Assembly: GCA_918807975.1 (NCBI GenBank)
Contig: OU964922.1
Coordinates: 8,879,501 to 8,943,500, forward strand
Length of the DNA: 64,000 bases
Direction: 5' to 3'
From: Aplidium turbinatum
Taxonomy: Eukaryota > Chordata > Ascidiacea > Aplousobranchia > Polyclinidae
The translations under genes were made by a program, and so were the position numbers. This document shows positions 32,942 through 43,875 of the stretch, piece after piece. Position 1 is the first letter of the stretch; every line of letters begins with the position of its first letter. The notes under the pieces are model-generated. The model did not search any database. It had not been told where the DNA came from and saw only the letters and a list, made by a program, of their open reading frames with translations.

Positions 32942-35900
32942 CTGTAGACACAAAACGACATGCATTTTAAACAGTAGTCTAGTCTCTTATAATGTATTAT
33001 AGCCTATCTTGGCAGCTGAATGTAGCAAGAATTGACAGCGGTAGTATTTTAACTTACTTTGGATTAGGCTACCAACCAAACTACCGAAGTAAATATTTTA
33101 GAGAAGCCTAAAACTACGAAAACCCGTTTATTAAACAATGAATTTTCAACCAAAATCAATTCATTTTAATCAATTGTTTAGTCAGAAACGCCTTCGCTTT
33201 TATTGAGCTATTGCGAAAATCATCGAGTCTTTTTTTTAAATTTGAATGCTAAAATACTGCGCTTTCAAACAGAAAACATAAGCCATTGTTAACTTTAACG
33301 AACAAATAACTTTGACTTGGCCTTCGCGAGTGTCGACAGCTCTCTTCCAGACAGACGTGTGCTTGAGAAGTTCCCGCGGTCCCAACACCGGCCGTCCCTC
33401 ATCATCGCCCCAAAACTTGTGGCTCCTGTCCCGAGTTCACCGGTGAAGCGATGGAACTTCAAAAAAGCCGATTGGAATCAATACAGCCTCCTAACCAATG
33501 AGTCTGCTGCAAAGTTACCACCGACTGAAACATGCAACGCAGACGAGGCATACCAGGACTTCTGCAATGCCATAATAACTGCGGCAAAGGCCACAATACC
33601 ACGTGGCCATCGAACCATCTATACACCATGCTGGGACTCTGAGTGTGAAGCTCTCTACCGCTCATACCTAGCCGCCACAAGTGGTGCTGCTTCTAACACC
33701 GCCGCCACCAGACTACTTGAGCGGCTGGACACAAAGAAGCTTGAGCGGTGGAACGAAGCTGTCCAAACCATCGACTTCTCACACTCAAGCCGCAAAGCAT
33801 GGAGCATCATCAACAACCTCACTGGGCGCTCAGCAAACTCCCCTTGTCAGTGCCCCGTTTCTGCTAATGCCATCGCTTCCAAGCTAGTGCAGAACGGGGT
33901 GTACAAGACAATGGACCGCAAGGCATGCCGCCTTGTTGCCAAGGAAGTATCTGCCCTATGGCGAGTGGAAACACCACCAGAAGAAACAATCTCTGGAGAC
34001 TTCACTCCAGAGGAATTCGCCACCGCCTTCCGCCTAGTGAAACCACACAAGTCTCCAGGGCCCGATAAGATCTGCCCTGAGCTTGTGCTCCATGCTGGCC
34101 ATGCCCTAAAGTCCTGGTTACGTAGATTCCTCTCTTCCTGCCTGCACCACCTCACAATCCCAAAAATCTGGAGAAAAGCTTTAGTAGTTGCGATCCCTAA
34201 GCCTCACAAGCCACCAGAGGACCCAAGGAGCTATCGTCCGATATCCCTCCTCTGTGTTCCTTTCAAGATCCTCGAAAGACTGATCTATGCCCGCGTCAAC
34301 CCAATCATCGACCCGCTCCTTCCAAAAGAGCAAGCCGGGTTTCGGCGCGGAAAATCCACTGTAGATCAGGTCACACTGTTGACCCAGGACATCGAGGACT
34401 GCTTTGAGGCAAAAAAGAAGGCCGGCGCTGTCTTTCTAGATCTCACAGCTGCCTACGATACTGTAGGGCATCGCGGCCTTACTTACAAGCTGCTTCGCCT
34501 GCTTCCTGACCAACATATGGTCCATATGATTATGGAACTTGTCAGGAATCGAAGCTTCACCCTCACCACCGGCAACCCACGGCGAAGCAGACTGAGACGC
34601 CTGAGAAACGGCGTCCCACAGGGATCGGTCCTGGCTCCACTTCTTTTCAACATCTACACCCACGACCTGCCAACCACGGTCTCCGCAAAATACGCTTATG
34701 CGGACGATCTGGCAATTCTCCACTCCACAAAGTCGTGGGAAAATCTAGAAGACACCTTGAGCCAGGACATGCAAACCATCTCAGCTTATCTCCAGAACTG
34801 GCGACTGAAACTCAGCGAAACCAAAACTGTGGCGGCAGCTTTCCACCTGCACAATCGGGAACTTGATCGTGAGCTACATGTCCACAACAACGGAAAACCT
34901 CTGTCCTTCTGCCCCGAGCCAAGGTATCTTGGGGTGACACTAGACAGATCGCTCACATACCGCCACCATTTGGTGTCACTGCGCAAGAAACTGACATCCC
35001 GCGCTGCATTACTGAAGCGCATGGCAGGCTCTAGCTGGGGGGCGAGGGCTGACACTTTGCGAATAGCAGCCTTAGCCCTTGTCTACTCTTCAGCAGAGTA
35101 CTGTGCACCTGTCTGGTGCCGCAGTGCTCACTGCCACAACATCGACACTGCCATAAACAGCGCCCTGCGCACAGTGACCGGATGCTTGCGTCCCACACCA
35201 TTGGACAATCTCCCCATTCTCGCTGGCATCCAACCTGCTGAGCTTCGTCGCAAAGAAGCCACTCTGTCCCTCGGTCGACGGGCACTGGAGCCTAATCATC
35301 TTCTCCACCACAAGATCTCTGCCTTCCCAAACGGGCACCCCCGCCGACTGAAATCAAGACACCCATTCGTGCCAGCCGCTCGGCTTCTGATCAACGAAGC
35401 TGATGAACAAGACATCTCTGCGGCTACTTGGGCGGACCATAAATGGAATTCTGAATGGAGGTCAAGCACCACCAGACTCCATTCAATCATCCCCGACGCC
35501 GACACACGCCCCATCGGCCTGACACTACGGAGACAGGCATGGGTGCGCCTCAACCGTCTCCGTACAGGCGTCGGGGTTTTCCGCTCAACCATGCACCAAT
35601 GGGGAATGGCTTCTTCCTCCTCCTGCGAATGTGGTGCCGAGGAACAGACCGCAGACCACATCATCAATGACTGTACCATCTTCAAGCCACCTAACGGAGT
35701 GGAAGGTCTGCGCGTCATGGATGATGAAACTAAAAACTGGCTGCTCTCTAGCAGCCTTCCAGTGTAGTCCGGAAACATCGTGAATCTGGGGTGGTAAAAG
35801 GATAGACCCTCGGCCCCAGAAGCTCAGACGACGACGACGACGACGACGACGAACAAAAGAAGCACAATATAACGTTCGCGTTTTGCCGCTTCTACTTTTT

Positions 35901-38900
35901 TCTAAGCTTAGACCTTTGCTATGTTGACGATGACGTGTATAGTTTTCGCTGTGATGGTCAGAAATAAAAACAACTGAATTGAATGTGTGTGAGATTCGTT
36001 TTGGACTTTCTAGTAACGAAGAGTGATCAAAACGAAAATTCTTTGGTCAAGCAATAATTACAGTAAACAAACATAGGCTACTTTGTGTGTGTAATTCGGC
36101 TAAGAAAACTTAGCCTTAACCTATCTTACGTTATAACACACCTGCCTTCTGATACCATATCTTTTCAGATTTTTGCCTCTAAGTAGTCTCGGAGCAGCAG
36201 ACATAAACCGACTTTGATAACTTTCTAAGCGCCGGGATTTGTGTTCGTTGGGGAAAGTAGGAAGGAAATCGCATGGTAGTTGACAGCCCGGAAACGTGCT
36301 GTTCAACATAACAAATTATAAATGTGATAAACTATAATGACTTGGCGTCTCATTGCCTTCAACCCTCGACAAGAGGAAGGAGCTTAATGATGATGATGAT
36401 AATGACAACTTACAAGCAAGTAGGCGGTAGCATCGGAAACTTGAAGTTTACCCTCTTCTTTTAAATTTAAAAGCATAGTTTTACAATGTAGCCTATCATA
36501 AGTCTACTCTTTTATACCGATTTGAATTCGTCAAACTGTCATCAAAAACTTCTGGTGTTGATGAGTGTTCAAATGTATTCTGGTCAGGTTCAATTATTTT
36601 AGACTTAAGTGTTCGACTGCGGACAAGCTTTTCCTGAAAATAAAATAGTTTATTAATGAAAAATAATGTTGTAGCTAAAATGAGTTAAACCAGATCAAGT
36701 GTTATTAGAAAACTGAAAGTAGGTTTAATGCAATCAAAAAATAAAGAGCCCAAAGTGTAGATACCAAACTCATGTTCAGCAAACAAACGTTTCGAAAACT
36801 ATACTGTCTTCATCTTGAAGACAGTATAGTTTTCGAAACGTTTGTTTGCTGAACAATGAACATGAGTTTGGTATCTACATTTTGGGCTCTTTATTTTTTG
36901 ATTAGATTAACCAGGCGTTCTAACCATTTTGCTCCTAGGTTTAATGCATTTCACAAATTGTGATAGCCATATAGCAAATGCATGCCATGCCTTGCCTTTA
37001 TTGCTAGTGTTAGGTGTGTGTGTACCTGCAAGCTGTCGTTTCTCTTTTGAAATTTTGGTAGTTTAAGATAAGGAATATATGTTGAAATAGCATAGACCTA
37101 CTAGTTGTTTCAGAGATAGGAATTTTGATTTCCATAAATAAACTTTGTCTAACTACCCCCCTATTGTGGATAGCCTAGGTATACGAAGCCGAGTAACGTT
37201 GGCTCAACAAGACAAACTCTCTATCAAAGCTCAATCTTCTCTTCATTGGACAAAGCGTTGCAGACTGAAATGTTGTAGTCAGAAGTCTAAGCTATGTAGG
37301 CAGAATTTCGTCTTACCCTAACACTGGGCAAATATCCCACGTTGGTTGGGCCAGATGCTGGTCTGCTGCTGAGTATCATTTCGCTGCTGGTTTCAATGTC
37401 GTTGCCCTTACAACCGATAGCCTCTCGAGCAAACGGAACATTGCAATGCAATACCAATCTGCAAGGATCCTGTTCTGTCGTTTGACCGTCAAGGCATCTT
37501 TGATCTGAGCTTTTTCTGGAATTCTGAAGACATGCAAGCACTACTGTATATCTATAATACCTATTGTAGGATACAAACATTTCAAACCGGACTGTTCAAT
37601 AGGCTTACACTAAATTTTATAAACGTGATTTTGAATGTAACTACAGTCTAAACTGATGCATCAAACAACTTTTTAGGCCTATGTCTGATTTGCATAAAAT
37701 TCTTAGGTGACGAAAACTGGAGCAAGGCTTTCCGAACAATAAAGGACAAACAGTGGCTATAAAAGTGAATTAGTTCCTTTAAAAATGGAACTGTTCTCTG
37801 AGTCAAAATACCAGAATGTTAAAGTACTATTTTAATTAACTTTTCTGTCAAAGGTAGATAAGTTACAGAATGAAGAAATCATACTTTAGAATTATATACT
37901 TTATATCAATGTGATCATGAGTGAAGTGATTGCGAATGGTTTTATATTAGGCTCATAGAGAGTTATTCATAAAACTTGTTTGAATACCATATCCCGGGAC
38001 TTCACCGAGACAGAAATTCCAGAGCCTTATCTTCAGCATTACGCTCTTATATTTACTCCGAAGAAAGTAAGGTCAAATTATTTTTGCCATACCAGCCACA
38101 GATAGACAAAGCTTATACTGTATATGTAAAATGAAGACGTTGCCAGCGGTCTAATCCACCTGTTGAGTATATTTCGCTCTCAGATAATAAAAAGTTACAC
38201 ACCCCTGGTATAGTATACCAATTCAACAGCTGTCAAAGTGTTTATGAAAAAACAACTTTAGCATGGGCTACCACTGGTCAGGGATATCTAAAGAAGGGGA
38301 TGCGAAGGCTCACAGCGATTGCATTATTCTGATGACACTACCAGGGCGGTAGTTTGTAGCGCGTGAAACATGCGGTTCTTTTCAAAATTGCAGAAAGTTT
38401 TGTAATGCAGCTGGTACAGTCAGCTACCAAAGACAGTTAGTAAATGTTATATAGAGCGTATTTAAATAATACTTGTTTGGAAAGTCAATTGAAAAGTTAC
38501 CAGTAGCCTAAGCTGTTTTTCTTAACAAAGTCTTTGCAGCAGGCTAGATGTAAAGCAACTATATACAGGTACTTGAATTAACAAGTAAACATTATGAGCA
38601 TGCAGTGAGCATCCAGGCCTGATGCAAATAGCGCAATGCAGGTTATCATAACAAGATTAATTAAACTACTATCGGTGCCAATTGTCATTTTATAGAGAGA
38701 TTATTATTTACGATAAACAGAAGCCCTTCTATTGTCAGACGCAATAAAAGCCTTCGTATCCCCTTCTTTAGATATCCCTGCCAAAAGTCTATCTAATGTA
38801 GCCATCATTGGACTTTAAAAAAATCCAAAAAAGTCGCTTACTTGAACTTCTGCGATATTGACGCGAGTTGACATAGGCCAATTTGGTTTCAGGAACTGAA

Positions 38901-39018
38901 CCTCTGTGCTAGGTTGGGTAGTAGTAGGCATTTGCTCACAGCTCGACCACGTAAATCGAAAAGGATTGTAACTTATGCAGGAAAGAGAAAGTTCTGGACG
39001 ACTACGTTTGTTGTCCAT
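32576..39018 (-). CDS. unrecognised five-exon gene, 340 residues
   Basis: Exons 38842-39018, 37317-37523, 36518-36633, 36142-36298 and 32576-32941 join in one frame from ATG to TGA. All introns are GT-AG and every phase agrees (0, 0, 2, 0), which random ORFs would not do. The protein starts MDNKRSRPELSLSCISYNPF, is rich in Ser, Thr, Lys and Arg, has scattered Cys, and ends PPWICSYKIKRDRQ KKNVTFITQ. No signal peptide, membrane segment or domain is recognisable; much looks disordered, and the basic C-terminus could suit a nuclear or cytoskeletal protein. The last intron (about 3.2 kb) holds a LINE inserted on the opposite strand. A poly(A) signal candidate lies at 32418-32423. Confidence 0.72.
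33010..33046 (-). mobile_element. scrap of Penelope-like terminus
   Basis: About 36 bp containing TGTAGCAAGAATTGACAGCG matches the arms of the hammerhead-bearing insert at 61963-62287. It stops where unrelated sequence begins, so it is a truncated remnant in intron 4 of the five-exon gene. Confidence 0.5.
33317..35767 (+). CDS. LINE reverse transcriptase (family B)
   Basis: 816 residues without a stop. The RT core runs from about residue 235: PHKSPGPDKICPELV, VVAIPKPHKP, SYRPISLLCVPFK, QAGFRRGKSTVDQ, motif A FLDLTAAYDTVGH, motif B GVPQGSVLAPLLFNIYTHDL, motif C YAYADDL, then RYLGVTLDRSL. Catalytic Asp residues are present. The C-terminus has a zinc-knuckle-like CECGAEEQTADHIINDC. GC content and codon use are clearly higher than in surrounding DNA, suggesting a young insertion or a family with its own codon bias. 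It resembles Jockey/I-type LINEs; the clade is not certain. The true protein start is lost by 5' truncation. Confidence 0.9.
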   Translation: MAFASVDSSLPDRRVLEKFPRSQHRPSLIIAPKLVAPVPSSPVKRWNFKKADWNQYSLLTNESAAKLPPTETCNADEAYQDFCNAIITAAKATIPRGHRTIYTPCWDSECEALYRSYLAATSGAASNTAATRLLERLDTKKLERWNEAVQTIDFSHSSRKAWSIINNLTGRSANSPCQCPVSANAIASKLVQNGVYKTMDRKACRLVAKEVSALWRVETPPEETISGDFTPEEFATAFRLVKPHKSPGPDKICPELVLHAGHALKSWLRRFLSSCLHHLTIPKIWRKALVVAIPKPHKPPEDPRSYRPISLLCVPFKILERLIYARVNPIIDPLLPKEQAGFRRGKSTVDQVTLLTQDIEDCFEAKKKAGAVFLDLTAAYDTVGHRGLTYKLLRLLPDQHMVHMIMELVRNRSFTLTTGNPRRSRLRRLRNGVPQGSVLAPLLFNIYTHDLPTTVSAKYAYADDLAILHSTKSWENLEDTLSQDMQTISAYLQNWRLKLSETKTVAAAFHLHNRELDRELHVHNNGKPLSFCPEPRYLGVTLDRSLTYRHHLVSLRKKLTSRAALLKRMAGSSWGARADTLRIAALALVYSSAEYCAPVWCRSAHCHNIDTAINSALRTVTGCLRPTPLDNLPILAGIQPAELRRKEATLSLGRRALEPNHLLHHKISAFPNGHPRRLKSRHPFVPAARLLINEADEQDISAATWADHKWNSEWRSSTTRLHSIIPDADTRPIGLTLRRQAWVRLNRLRTGVGVFRSTMHQWGMASSSSCECGAEEQTADHIINDCTIFKPPNGVEGLRVMDDETKNWLLSSSLPV
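35826..35852. repeat. (ACG)n tail of LINE family B
   Basis: About nine ACG units directly follow the LINE 3' UTR. A shorter copy of the same tail follows the related fragment near 43138-43149, so it is the family's tail, not a chance microsatellite. Confidence 0.85.
36142..36298 (-). CDS. five-exon gene, exon 4
   Basis: Enters with one base that completes an Arg codon, then 52 codons, TFPGCQLPCDFLP to YGIRRQ, leaving in phase 0 at CAG/GTGTGT. The centre is very basic (RLLRGKNLKRYGIRRQ). Confidence 0.7.
36340..36409. repeat. (TGATGA)n-tailed repeat scrap
   Basis: TTCAACCCTCGACAAGAGGA is followed by a run of GATGATGAT, the look of a LINE 3' tail. Too short to classify. Confidence 0.35.
36518..36633 (-). 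CDS. five-exon gene, exon 3
   Basis: 38 codons plus two bases, EKLVRSRTLKSK to DDSLTNSN, leaving in phase 2 at a GTATAA donor. Reading on past this donor meets a stop within a few codons, which supports the splice. Confidence 0.68.
36732..36903. mobile_element. foldback repeat with CGAAACGTTTG arms
   Basis: Two arms of about 85 bp, nearly exact complements, meet near 36815. Each contains TTTTCGAAACGTTTGTTTGC and GATGAAGACAG, a layout like Penelope-like terminal regions. It is most simply an inverted duplicate of such a terminus. Confidence 0.7.
37317..37523 (-). CDS. five-exon gene, exon 2
   Basis: 69 codons, NSRKSSDQRCLDG to GYLPSVR, phase 0 on both sides, acceptor CTTCAG and donor GTAAGA. 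Contains DPCRLVLHCNVPFAREAIGC; the cysteines could pair but match no motif I know. Confidence 0.72.
38842..39018 (-). CDS. five-exon gene, exon 1 (start codon)
   Basis: 59 codons from ATG 39018-39016, MDNKRSRPELSLS to NIAEVQ, with a good donor GTAAGC. The ATG is the first in its frame after upstream stops. Confidence 0.72.
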
Positions 39019-39616
39019 GTTTTAAATAAATAATTTCTGCTCTAGCTAAGTGATGTTAGCAATTTTTTTTTTAATACTTCTGTTTTTTATTGTGCATACA
39101 AAAATTAAGATGAATGTAAAACTCAATGAAATGTATGTTGAGCATTGTGACATCACAAGCAAAACTTAAGTAAAAGGTAATTATCATCATCTTTTGCCGT
39201 CTCCAAGCCGAAAGTTTGTTATCATTTGCTTCCAAAAGTCACGTTCTCCGCTATTTTTTGTTGTTCTTCTTCGATGGTTGACACCTCAGGCAATTGTTGT
39301 AGCCTACTTCATTGTCCTTTGACGTGGTTTGATGGCAACATTTTTGTAGTTCAAGCATGACATCAAAAAGAGTTTTTTTCACTTGTTGAAATAAACAGGA
39401 GTGGTCAGATTTCTTTTGTGTCTTTGATTTAACAATGATTTAGTAGGAAGTAGATTTTGGATTGAACTAATTGTTATGAATTGTAGCCTACTTTCATTAA
39501 GTAAAAAGGTTTTGGACTGAGAGGTAAAATGCTTCAAAATGAGTTTCAGGCACCAGTGGGACATTTTGTTTATAAACGTATAGGCCTACATAATTGCATA
39601 TACAACATATAGGCTA

Positions 39617-40862
39617 CAGTGCTGTATTCGAGGGTATACGGCGGTATACGCAGTATACTCTCTGCTTTTTCGAGCAACTAATAGTATACCCTCTGGTTTT
39701 CCAAAGAGAGTGCCTATGCTATCCTGACTGATTCCTAATGTATGATGTTCTGCAAGAATTACCCATGTTATCCATTGAACTTCAGTCTCGAAGTACAACT
39801 TTAGCTTGAGCCGAACTTTTAATAAAAAGGACAATACGAATTATTGAGAGTTTCAAGGAAAATCCGGGAGAAAAAACACAGTTGGCTTTAGGAGCAAAGG
39901 ATAATTTAATGTTCAGACATATTCCTCTGATACAGAATTCTAAAATGGTGCCAATTAATGCAAATCAATTCATTCAGAACATTGTTAGCAGAATGCAAAT
40001 GAGACTTTGCGCTAATGCCGACACTGACAATGGTCAGCTACTGGCTGATAGGCTATTGCTAACTTGCAACCTGAAAAAATGATAGAAGGAAGTTTGCGTC
40101 ATGAAGCAGAGGTGAGAAGAATTTGTAAACTCTTTGACATTGATGAAATACAGTCAATTCAAGGATTAAGAGACTTCAATGAAAAAGTTGAATTGTGCCC
40201 AATAATTTGAAGCCTCTCTTGACAGCTATTTCAACTTTACCTCGTTCGACAGCAGAAGAACGTGGTAAAGTTTAAAGAACAATATTAGGCTATCACAGGT
40301 TTAAGAACATCTTTGCTCACTGATAATGTGAGCTGTTTGATGTTTATTACTTGCAGTGGACCACCTGTGGCTCAATTTACCACTAAAAATATGTAAGATC
40401 ATGGCTGCTAAACCACCGATCAGCTAAGAATACTAAATCCCAAATTTGTAAAGAGGATAAAGATGTAGATTCCTCTTGGCAGGCTGTTTGGAATGTATTC
40501 ATAGAAAAATAATAAGAGAAATTCGTCGGCTGCGTAGTCGAGTAGTGAGAACGTCTGCGCGACGTTCGAAAGGACTTGGGTTCGACACCACTCCAGAGCA
40601 CGCGGCTGTGTCTCGGCAATAGCACTTAATGGCAAGCCAAAATAAGGGGAGCAGTTGACTCGAAGACTGTATATGTCACTTCGCTGCTTCCTGTATGTCT
40701 ACACGATTATTATTATTACAATTTGGTACCTCTCGTCCAATTTTGATGTTGATAATTCATGTTATGGTAGAACAAAGACTGGTATTTTGCAAGTTGTGTA
40801 TTATTTATCATTTTGGCAAATATGACAGTATACCCTGTGCTTTTTTTAGGAATACAGCACTG
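39617..40862 (+). mobile_element. hAT remnant with CAGTGCTGTATTC ends
   Basis: Tips CAGTGCTGTATTC are inverted at both ends, with GTATAC words inside. The plus strand between 39880 and 40500 carries broken hAT transposase pieces: ICKLFDIDEIQSIQGLRDFN, LKPLLTAISTL, NVSCLMFITCSGPPVAQF and YVRSWLLNHRSAK, of the zinc-finger-862-like group. No target duplication is preserved. A SINE sits inside. Confidence 0.7.
40524..40730 (+). mobile_element. tRNA-derived SINE, family 2
   Basis: The head contains GCTGCGTAGTCGAGTAGTGA (box A-like) and GGGTTCGACACC (box B, 40578-40589). The body word GTGTCTCGGCAATAGCACTT recurs in the fragment at 49430-49550. The tail is (ATT)n. Its insertion lies in a hAT remnant. 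Confidence 0.65.
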
Positions 40863-41606
40863 AATATAACACAATATGATGATGTTGACAAATCCTTCTC
40901 TTCAAAAAAGTCGTGGGACATTTAAACAACTCTATTGTGTATTTTGTTTTGTTTTCAATAGTGTTTGTTTTATAAATTTGACAGTTTCACTGAGTCAATT
41001 CATTAAAACTATTTATTTCAACATTTGTTTTGATGTAAAGTGTCGCAACACGCCTTCTAATACACAAATGCATGCATGAAGGCAATGTAAAATCTCTGTT
41101 TTTTTTATTTGCAACTAGTTTCTTGTTGCATTAAATTTTTCTTTAAAGTGTAGGCAGAGGTGGGCAGTAACTAGTTACAAAAGTAACTAGTTACTGTAAC
41201 TAGTTACTTTTTGAGTAACTGTAACGGTAACTTCGTTACTATTTTCCAAAAGTAACGAAACGCGGTAACTAGTTCCTATTTTAGCACTTTTTCAATAGTT
41301 ACAGTTACAAGTTACTTTTGTATTGAAATTTCAGTTTTTAATTCCCGCTTATTTCTCTACATGTGTTTGTGTCTTGCTTAGTGCGTGTTTGCTCCGTTTC
41401 GCGCAATAATGCATTTTTCTCGCAGATGTATCGGCGCAGCACTGCGCATGCGCGGTTCTTTAATCGATTAATCGTTCTTATCGTTCTTTAATCGATCGAT
41501 CGTTCTTAAATCGATTTTTTAAGATGTTTAGCTTCATATTTATGATTTGGCTCCTTTTTGGCGATTTTTGATAACTGATTTGGCTAAATTAATTGTTCTT
41601 GGCGAT

Positions 41607-41905
41607 TAATCAATATGTACCAAGACAGGCAAGACACAACAATACAACAGGGTTGAGCATTATAATAATATATTTTACATATTTACAAATGAGTTTAACA
41701 GTCAAACGTTTTCGGTTTAACTTAAGCCCTCATCAGGAAACTGAAAATATGTATAAAAATGCAGTAAATTTCAACTTCTTGAAGGTAACTAACTAACTGA
41801 CTATAAGCATCAAGAAACACGCAGCAATTAAAAGCAATTTGTTGATGCTTATAGTCAGTTACTTAGTTACCTTCAAGAAGTTGAAATTTATTGCATTTAG
41901 TGTAA
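41607..41905. mobile_element. Penelope-like terminal fragment, foldback
   Basis: Starts with ACCAAGACAGGCAAGACACAA and ends in inverted arms (TGACTATAAGCATCAAG / CTTATAGTCA). The minus strand at 41710-41736 has CTGATGAG...GAAA around a complementary stem, a hammerhead-type core. The same opening sequence begins the larger Penelope-like fragment at 43876. Confidence 0.65.
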
Positions 41906-42442
41906 CGCTTGCAATGCCTCTAAAAAGATTGTCTGACATTAAAACCAGCAACAGCATTGCTGATTGCTTGCCGTTGGTGGACGTTCTTGTGGAAGCAATA
42001 CAAACCAGATTTGGTCATTGGTTCGAGGACAGCGACTTTCAGCTTGCGACTGCATTCCACCCACAATTTAGACTTATTTGAGTTTAATGCCTGATCATTA
42101 AGCGACACTGCTGAATTAAAGACCAAAATAAAACAGAACATGCTTCAAGCAATTAAAGAAGCAAACTGCTCTGCTAAAGAGGGGAGTATAGCAGCGACAC
42201 CGAAGTGGATGGTGGTAGGTACAGCCACGGAGGACTTTTTGCACCACTTTACGCAAAAACCAAGAAAAGAAAGCAATGCGCGTTGAATCTGTTACAGAAG
42301 TATTTGGAAGCGGACCCTGAGGACAAGTTAAGCGGATCCAGATTCACAATTGGACGGATGAAAAAACTGTTTTAAAAACATAACACTCCCATTCCGTCAA
42401 GTGCTGCAGTAAAAATATTGTTTTCATTGCAGCACTTGTTCA

Positions 42443-43149
42443 TCACCAGACTTTATTCGTTCATCCCCGACGCCGACATACGCTCCATCGACCTGACACT
42501 ACCAAGACAGGCATGGGTGCGCCTCAACCGTCTCCGTACGGGCGTCGGGCTTTTCCGTTCAACCATGCACCAATGGGAAATGGCCTCTTCCTCCTCATAT
42601 GAATGTGGTGCCGAGGAACAGACCGCAGACCACATCATTGATTGATTGATTGAATAAATCTTTATCCTCGGACTGGGAAAGCTTCTTGCAGAACTTAACC
42701 CTGGCAGTTTCGCATACTTGTAGACTAAAGGCTTTAAATCACTGACGCAGGCTCGGTCACCAAGATTGACAGAGTGAAGTTTCTGATTGTTGAAGTCTTG
42801 TTGCCGGGAAATTATTCCATCTATTAGATGTCGCTAAATGGAGAGCAGTCCTTAACGTGCGTTGCTCAAGCGTATGCCCTGAGAGTCGAACCAGTGCCGC
42901 TTGATCTTGAAGCTTCTTCGTTCCAGAAGTGACGCGCTAACCAATTGAACTATCGGGGCGGACATCATCAATGACTGTAGCCTAACATCTTCAAGCCACC
43001 TAACGGAGTGGAAGGTCTGCGTGTCATGAATGATGAAACCAAAGACTGGGTGCTCTCTAGTAGCCTTCCAGTGTAGTCCGGGAACATCGTGAATCTGGGG
43101 CGGTAAAAGGATGGACTCTTGGCCCCAGAGGCTCACACGACGACGACGA
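42443..43149 (+). mobile_element. LINE family B, 3' fragment
   Basis: Matches the last part of the LINE at 33308-35852 from SFIPDAD onward (RQAWVRLNRLRTGVG, ECGAEEQTADHI), through the UTR word CATCGTGAATCTGGGG to the ACG tail. It is split by a SINE at 42639-42961, with ACATCAT repeated on both sides. Confidence 0.88.
42639..42961 (-). mobile_element. tRNA-derived SINE, family 1
   Basis: On the minus strand the head reads GCCCCGATAGTTCAATTGGT, then TTAGCGCGTCA and GGTTCGACTC (boxes A and B). The body ends CAGTCCGAGGATAAAG and an (ATCA)n tail. Flanked by ACATCAT (42632-42638 and 42962-42968); the uninterrupted LINE at 35650 shows the empty site. Confidence 0.85.
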
Positions 43150-43875
43150 TTGGTCAGGGACATTTTAAAGCCCAAAAGGGCAGGCCTGAGTGACGAGCAC
43201 TTTGAAATGCTCGTATTTCTCAAAGGAAATAAACATATAAGCCACTGAGTATTTTTTTTAAATAAAACCTTGTTGGTTTTGTACTTGTGCTGTTATGTTA
43301 GCATGGTTGGCTTTAACACTATATATCAAATATTGCGGTTAACCTGGACTTGCATGCAGAGCTGGCCAGGTGCAGAATTTTATGTTGATTTGTGAGCAAC
43401 TGAAAGTAACTAGTAACTGTAACTAGTAACGGTAACTAGTTACTTTTTAAAATCGGTAACTGTAACGGTAACTCAGTTACTATTTTGGCCAAGTAACTGT
43501 AACTGTAACTCAGTTACTTTTGAAAGTAACTTTGCCCACCTATGAGTGTAGGCTACCACTGCTCTTTTAGGTTAGGCTTAGGCACCAGTGCGACACTTTA
43601 GTGCGATATTTAAAACTGGAAAGTAAACATTCAAACATTACATTTTTTTGTTGAAATGATTTGAAGATGTGAGCAAAAACTAAAACTTTACGAAAATGTG
43701 GTTTGGCACACATTGCTCGTACATTATTTGAGTTAATACAGAAAAAAAGCTATTTTCGTCCGACTGGTCTCTGATCTCCCGTATTGCCTATAGGGCTGTT
43801 CGAAACAAAATGCTTTGTTTTAGTTCGAGGCGAAATTCCTTTTCTTTTATTAGTTTTGCTTCGAAATAATTTTTT

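Larger units (their letters stand above)
33308..35852 (+). mobile_element. 5'-truncated LINE (family B) with (ACG)n tail
   Basis: A non-LTR element lacking its endonuclease, with one long open frame (33317-35767), a short 3' UTR and an ACG-repeat tail at 35826-35852. The words ACGAACAAA before the 5' end and after the tail suggest a short target duplication. It is inserted in the last intron of the five-exon gene, opposite in direction. A 3' fragment of the same family is at 42443-43149. Confidence 0.85.
41155..43544 (+). mobile_element. hAT transposon with CAGAGGTGGGCAGTAACT ends
   Basis: Tips CAGAGGTGGGCAGTAACT and the complement of CATAGGTGGGCAAAGTTAC, exact 8-bp duplication AGTGTAGG (41147-41154 and 43545-43552). 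Subterminal AGTAACTAGTTAC words are dense in both arms. On the plus strand 41905-42105 reads LPLVDVLVEAIQTRFGHWF and FQLATAFHPQFRL, a ZBED-type hAT transposase fragment. A Penelope-like terminus, a LINE 3' end and a SINE have inserted inside. Confidence 0.9.

Noticed and set aside
33459-35778. Several minus-strand ORFs up to 160 codons
   Set aside because: Antisense to the high-GC LINE reverse transcriptase.
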